Part shown: piece by piece, positions 60,267 to 64,000 of the stretch
Layout: every line of letters starts with the position of its first letter
How positions within the stretch are numbered: position 1 is the first letter of the stretch
From: Rhizobium indicum
GTDB taxonomy: Bacteria > Pseudomonadota > Alphaproteobacteria > Rhizobiales > Rhizobiaceae
Length of the DNA: 64,000 nt
Assembly (NCBI RefSeq): GCF_005862305.2
Contig: NZ_CP054022.1
Span: forward strand, 992,001-1,056,000
Direction of reading: 5' to 3'
Notes under the pieces: model-generated
Told to the model about the DNA's origin: nothing
Database searches by the model: none
Seen by the model: only the letters and a program-made list of their open reading frames with translations
Translations under genes and position numbers: made by a program

Positions 60267-61832
60267 TTGACCAACGACACACGTAAGCCAGTGCTGGATG
60301 ATCATGTCGCAGTCAGGCGTAAGCTCATTCCGCCGTTTTTGCATAAACTAGGTGGCAAATTTTCCCAATATTCATGGACCCGTCAGCTTGTGCCAGAGGC
60401 GCTTTGGATTGGATTGCTGATTGACAATTGTGGCTACAAGTCGGCCCGGGACCACGCTCAGGCTCTGGGCAAGGCCGCATTTTCGGCGAGAAACAAGTTC
60501 GACTGTCCCCCGTTCGTGAAGTTCAGCACATTCGCGGAACTTTCAGATTCTCAGAAGCAGGCGACGATATCTTCACTCAAACAGGCCAGTCTGGCAGCTA
60601 TCCGGCATTCTATGGCGCCGCTCGCTGCTGTGATACCTGATCACCCTTTGGCGTTCTTGGGTAAGGTAGACGCAAGCCCCGAACAGAATGCGCGTTTTCC
60701 TGAATTGCTCCGCGAATTTTATGATCGCAACAGTCGAGCGGCGGTACACTCGACGGCGATCGGTTATGGTCTCGGGCTCGACCAGGAAAAAATTCACGTT
60801 GCTGCTCACCTCATCGAGGACCTTATCGCGAAGTTCAAAGTTATCGAGGATTACCCAGAAACAGAAGAATCGCGCCGAGCCGCGGGGGCATTTCGAGCAG
60901 CTGCGCCGACACTCTTCATGGGCGTCAACGTTGACGAGGCCCAATTCGAGACAGATGCACCTTGGGTCGAATCATTTTGGGAGCATATTGCCGGCTTCGG
61001 ACCTTGTTTGATTTCGGACACACTCCAAGACGAAACGACTGATAGCGCGGATGCCCTTAAGCTTTTCATCTTCGACTACCGCAATGCCGTACGAGCCGAT
61101 CTCCGAGCCAGACTGGCCGCCTGGCCGCTCGATTTAAACGAGATCGAGGTCTTCGAGGTGGTCACCGCTCTTCTTTGTAGGCAGGCGACTCTGACGATGG
61201 AAATAGCATCGTCCCCTGGCACCTGGACGCCGCACTTGGCGCCTATTTTCTTACGCGCGATTGCTGACGTCTTCATCAATCTCGCCTGGATTCTAAAGGA
61301 CCCTCGTCCACGCGCCCGTATGTACGTCGAGGATGGGCAAGGAGCCATCAAGTTACAGATCGCCCACCAGAAGCGAGCTATTGAGGCCGCGACTGACGCC
61401 AACGAAGCCGATCAGCTCCGCAGCATGATCGAGTTGTGGGGCGGGTGGCTCTCAGCACAGCGCATTGAGGCTCTTGTCGAGGTCAACCTGGGCAGTTGGT
61501 CGGGCCTCAACACGCGAAAGATGGCTGACGAGGCGGGCTTTCTCGATTTTTACAATTACGTCTATCAGCCGTTCAGCAGCGCTGTGCATTCTAACTGGGC
61601 GCACGTGAGCATGTTCAATACCGTCCACTGCCAGAATCCTGCCCATCGGTGGCATCGCGCCGCTGCGATTGCGCCGGCACCGATTGATCCCAGTTGGCTT
61701 TACTTGGCGTCGAAGTATCTGAGTAAAACACTCGCACATTTCGACGATGTGTACGGCCTCGATTTGCCCCATGCAGCATTTGACCTGGTGGCAAGTCAAC
61801 TGGCAGAGACGGTGGAGGAAACCGAAAGCTGA
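60267..61832 (+). CDS. DUF5677-family protein
   Basis: A 521-residue protein. The N-terminal half is unfamiliar. The C-terminal half shows the DUF5677 helical pattern: VVTALLCRQATLTMEIASSP, HLAPIFLRAIADVFINLAWI, ARMYVEDGQGAIKLQIAHQK and DFYNYVYQPFSSAVHSNWAH. In my recollection DUF5677 is HEPN-related and found in defence islands. A TTG start is used with GGTGGAG upstream; no ATG fits. It is divergent from the SEC-C gene and 38 bases before a truncated gene. Confidence 0.72.
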   Translation: MTNDTRKPVLDDHVAVRRKLIPPFLHKLGGKFSQYSWTRQLVPEALWIGLLIDNCGYKSARDHAQALGKAAFSARNKFDCPPFVKFSTFAELSDSQKQATISSLKQASLAAIRHSMAPLAAVIPDHPLAFLGKVDASPEQNARFPELLREFYDRNSRAAVHSTAIGYGLGLDQEKIHVAAHLIEDLIAKFKVIEDYPETEESRRAAGAFRAAAPTLFMGVNVDEAQFETDAPWVESFWEHIAGFGPCLISDTLQDETTDSADALKLFIFDYRNAVRADLRARLAAWPLDLNEIEVFEVVTALLCRQATLTMEIASSPGTWTPHLAPIFLRAIADVFINLAWILKDPRPRARMYVEDGQGAIKLQIAHQKRAIEAATDANEADQLRSMIELWGGWLSAQRIEALVEVNLGSWSGLNTRKMADEAGFLDFYNYVYQPFSSAVHSNWAHVSMFNTVHCQNPAHRWHRAAAIAPAPIDPSWLYLASKYLSKTLAHFDDVYGLDLPHAAFDLVASQLAETVEETES

Positions 61833-61870
61833 AATCTGGACAAAGCTTCAAGGCACTTCTCGCGCCATTT

Positions 61871-62220
61871 ATGCACGCTTGTTGGTATCAGACTGACCGC
61901 CGGGGACTGACGGACCGTTGGAGACGAAAGTGGACCAGTACAGATCAGACTTCTCGGAACAGCAATGGAGAACGAATTGACCTCGAAAAGCTGCGCGAGC
62001 GTTCGATCGCGAAGCTCACCGACGACGACGCACTCAATCACGTCGGGGCGTTGATCGATGCGTCTCAGGACGCAGGCTTCTCGCGGGGTGTGGATCGAGC
62101 GATCTATCTTCTGGACGAACAAAGCGTATTGGACGCTAAGCACTCAGCGGTCGTCGAATATTTCCGCGCGAACGCATGGAGTGCGAAAGAAGAGATTGCT
62201 AGGAGAACGCGGATCCTGGG
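61871..62220 (+). pseudogene. Truncated helical-repeat gene cut by IS66-like sequence
   Basis: NSNGERIDLEKLRERSIAKL, TDDDALNHVGALIDASQDAG, FSRGVDRAIYLLDEQSVLDA, AVVEYFRANAWSAKEEIARR looks like the start of a tetratricopeptide-type protein. Coding character ends near 62200 where IS66-like sequence begins. The true start is unclear; upstream codons to 61871 are open but do not look coding. Probably the third gene of the DUF5677 operon. Confidence 0.5.
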
Positions 62221-62224
62221 CCTG

Positions 62225-62564
62225 GGAGCACCCGGAGCGGGAACAGCAGATCCTCGCGTTGCCCCGCGCTGCAGCACATCCCGGTTTCGTCGAACTCGAT
62301 GTTATCCGCCTCGAGTATCCCGGCATCCCGCTCAACACCAATGCCTCCGAAAACGCCTTACGGACGTTTGTCACGAAGCGGAAGATCTCTGGTGGCACAA
62401 TGAGCCAGGATGGCCGTGATGCGCGCGATGTCATGCTCGGCCTGATGAAGACCTGCCAAAAGCTCGGCCTGTCGTTCTTGCACTTTCTCGGCGATCGGCT
62501 GGGGATCAATGACGAAGATCATGCTGTTGCACCCCTCGCCTCGATGATTGCAGCACGCGCCTGA
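62225..62564 (+). pseudogene. IS66-like transposase C-terminal remnant
   Basis: HPGFVELDVIRLEYPGIPLN, TNASENALRTFVTKRKISGG, TMSQDGRDARDVMLGLMKTC, QKLGLSFLHFLGDRLGINDE and on to MIAARA and stop. The SEN-x-[LI]-R ... KRKISGG ... KTCxKLG pattern is that of IS66-type transposase C-termini. The N-terminal 70% is missing. Confidence 0.75.
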
Positions 62565-62754
62565 ACGCTCTCGGCCCTTTGAGCACCCTGGCATGGCCAC
62601 CAAATCAGCCCCGTAGCAGTAACTGGAGCAGATCTGGTGGCACGGGGGATTGAACGAAGCCGCTAGCGCGGCAATTGGGGCATCTGATTTGCATGGAGTG
62701 CCCCTGTTTTGAAGGATTGAGCTGTTTGGCCCAACCTTTAAGCAGGAGAGTACC

Positions 62755-63615
62755 ATGAGTGAGATGAGCCCGCTGCGGCGTCGGATGATCGAGGACATGA
62801 CGATCCGCAATCTGTCGCCTGCGACGCAGCGATCATATCTGCATGCAGTGACGAAGTTCTCGCGCTATTTTGGGCGTTCGCCTGACCGGCTAGGGCTGGA
62901 GGATGTTCGCGCCTTTCAGGTGCATCTGGTGTCATCGGGCCTCTCATGGCCGGCGTTGAACCAGACGGTTTGTGCGCTTCGGTTCTTCTTCGGCGTCACG
63001 CTTGGGCATGCAGAGATACCGGAGCGCATCGCCTATGCCCGAACACCATCCAAGCTGCCGACGATATTGAACGGCGATGAGATCGTGCGGTTTCTGGAAG
63101 CGGTCCCGAGCCTGAAGACCCGAACCGCACTGACGACGGCGTATGCGGCAGGATTGCGCGCCACCGAGACGGTCAGTCTCAAGGTCAGCAATATCGACGG
63201 CGAACGCGGCGTCATCCGCATCGAGCATGGCAAAGGCGGCAAGGATCGCAATGTGATGCTGTCGGCGCAGTTGCTGCATATCCTGCGGGTCTATTGGAAG
63301 CTGGCGCGGCCGCAGGTCCGGTTGTTTCCGGGACGCGATGAGAGCAAGCCCATCGATGTCCAGGTTCTGCATTCCGCCTGCCGCTCGGCGCGGATTGCCG
63401 CCGGTATCGACAAGCGGATATCGGTGCATACGCTGCGGCACAGCTTTGCCACCCATCTTCTGGAGAGCGGCACCGACATTCGCATCATCCAGGTTCTGCT
63501 CGGCCACAACAATCTGTCGACCACGGCACACTATACGAAAGTGTCCAACACGCTCATCCGTGCCACGACCAGTCCGCTCGACCGGCTGACGCTGGAGGTG
63601 GTGCCGCCAGGCTGA
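62755..63615 (+). CDS. Tyrosine recombinase/integrase of an IS91-type element
   Basis: A 286-residue recombinase. A SAM-like core-binding domain spans 10-95. The catalytic domain has the Arg in YAAGLRATETVSLKV, Lys in IEHGKGGKDR, HTLRHSFATHLL (His and Arg), the second His in QVLLGHNNLSTTAHYTK and the Tyr in that last stretch. It is followed 12 bases later by an IS91-family transposase gene, the usual pair in this element type. AGGAGAGTACC precedes the ATG. Confidence 0.88.
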   Translation: MSEMSPLRRRMIEDMTIRNLSPATQRSYLHAVTKFSRYFGRSPDRLGLEDVRAFQVHLVSSGLSWPALNQTVCALRFFFGVTLGHAEIPERIAYARTPSKLPTILNGDEIVRFLEAVPSLKTRTALTTAYAAGLRATETVSLKVSNIDGERGVIRIEHGKGGKDRNVMLSAQLLHILRVYWKLARPQVRLFPGRDESKPIDVQVLHSACRSARIAAGIDKRISVHTLRHSFATHLLESGTDIRIIQVLLGHNNLSTTAHYTKVSNTLIRATTSPLDRLTLEVVPPG

Positions 63616-63627
63616 GGCTATCCCGCC

Positions 63628-64000
63628 ATGGTGGCGGGATTGGAGGTGGCGGACATCTTTCGCCGCCACGGGGAAGACTATCGCCAATCGCATGACACGC
63701 ATCTCGGGCGGGTGGAGCGCCGGGTGATGAGCGCTGTCGAGATGTGTCGGACCGCCCGGCTGGGCGGCCATGTCCAGCAATGCCAGGATTGTGAGGCGCT
63801 CCGCATCGCTTACAATTCCTGCCGCAACCGGCATTGCCCGAAGTGTCAGGGACAGGCCAGCCGCGATTGGCTTGCCGCCCGGCAGGCTGACCTCTTACCC
63901 GTCGGCTATTTCCACGTCGTCTTCACCGTGCCGGAAGCGATCGCCGCGATAGCCTTCCAGAACAAGCAGACGGTCTATGCTATCCTGTTTCGCGCCGTCG
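63628..64000 (+). CDS. IS91-family transposase, N-terminal part (runs off window)
   Basis: An open frame to the window end starting MVAGLEVADIFRRHGEDYRQ. The N-terminal zinc-binding domain is visible (CQDCEALRIAYNSCRNRHCP-KCQ), followed by VGYFHVVFTVPEAIAAIAFQ, both typical of IS91 Y2-type transposases. The rolling-circle HUH and tyrosine motifs would lie beyond the window. Confidence 0.85.
   Translation, partial: MVAGLEVADIFRRHGEDYRQSHDTHLGRVERRVMSAVEMCRTARLGGHVQQCQDCEALRIAYNSCRNRHCPKCQGQASRDWLAARQADLLPVGYFHVVFTVPEAIAAIAFQNKQTVYAILFRAV

Noticed and set aside
1..64000. CRISPR array
   Set aside because: No repeat-spacer pattern was found. The only regular repeats are the 22-bp iterons at 15733 and the sRNA loops at 53862-53990.

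Overview
The window looks like an accessory region of a Rhizobiaceae genome (Rhizobium / Agrobacterium / Ensifer type). I infer this from the GC-rich alphaproteobacterial coding style, DUF982, DUF2934, DUF892 and KGG stress proteins, HWE/HisKA_2 histidine kinases with stand-alone receivers, a GTTC-N7-GTTC SOS box, GGAAC-N16/17-nGTT promoters of the general stress sigma factor type, and a small RNA with CCTCCTCCC loops typical of Rhizobiales.

1-12.6 kb: an MscS channel gene, then a stress and signalling block. It holds an ECF sigma factor, three single-domain or near single-domain response regulators, three HWE/HisKA_2 kinases and small stress proteins, mixed with decayed genes (imuB/dnaE2 junction, GFA, MBL-fold, a small membrane protein). 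12.9-19.3 kb: serA, an AAA_14/DUF4143 ATPase behind a 22-bp-period repeat array, a nucleotidyltransferase-HEPN fusion, and an intact 1.7-kb insertion sequence with 5-bp target duplication. 20-35 kb: an unusually pseudogene-rich zone (glycoside hydrolase, DUF6456-like, granule-protein-like, cold shock, thioredoxin reductase, UbiA/HAD, metallophosphoesterase, RtcB and RHS fragments). It is interspersed with apparently live small stress genes, several of which carry GGAAC-N16/17-nGTT promoters.

34.9-50.1 kb: a coherent catabolic locus. About eleven minus-strand genes run from an alpha/beta hydrolase to an HD phosphohydrolase. They encode two complete TRAP transporters, a D-2-hydroxyacid dehydrogenase, an HpcH/HpaI aldolase, a 2-oxopentenoate hydratase-like enzyme, a YqhD-like alcohol dehydrogenase and a fused dihydroxyacetone-type kinase. 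A divergent LysR regulator sits at the head and a Gfo/Idh/MocA oxidoreductase beyond it. The likely logic is uptake of an organic acid, conversion to a 4-hydroxy-2-oxo acid, aldol cleavage, and kinase or reductase handling of the C2-C4 carbonyl products. The substrate is unknown.

50.4-54 kb: a DNA-repair patch. imuA is truncated and fused in frame to the tail of a 599-bp partial copy of the same insertion sequence. It is followed by an ATP-dependent DNA ligase, an SRAP protein and, on the minus strand, an alpha-r14 ('cuckoo') type small RNA with four anti-Shine-Dalgarno loops. 54.4-56.7 kb: an NmrA-like protein, a DoxX-like protein and a divergent LysR regulator. 57.1-62.2 kb: a possible uncharacterised defence-type locus (HEPN-like protein; PD-(D/E)XK + SEC-C protein; DUF5677 protein; truncated repeat protein), ended by an IS66-like remnant, a tyrosine recombinase and the start of an IS91-family transposase that runs off the window.
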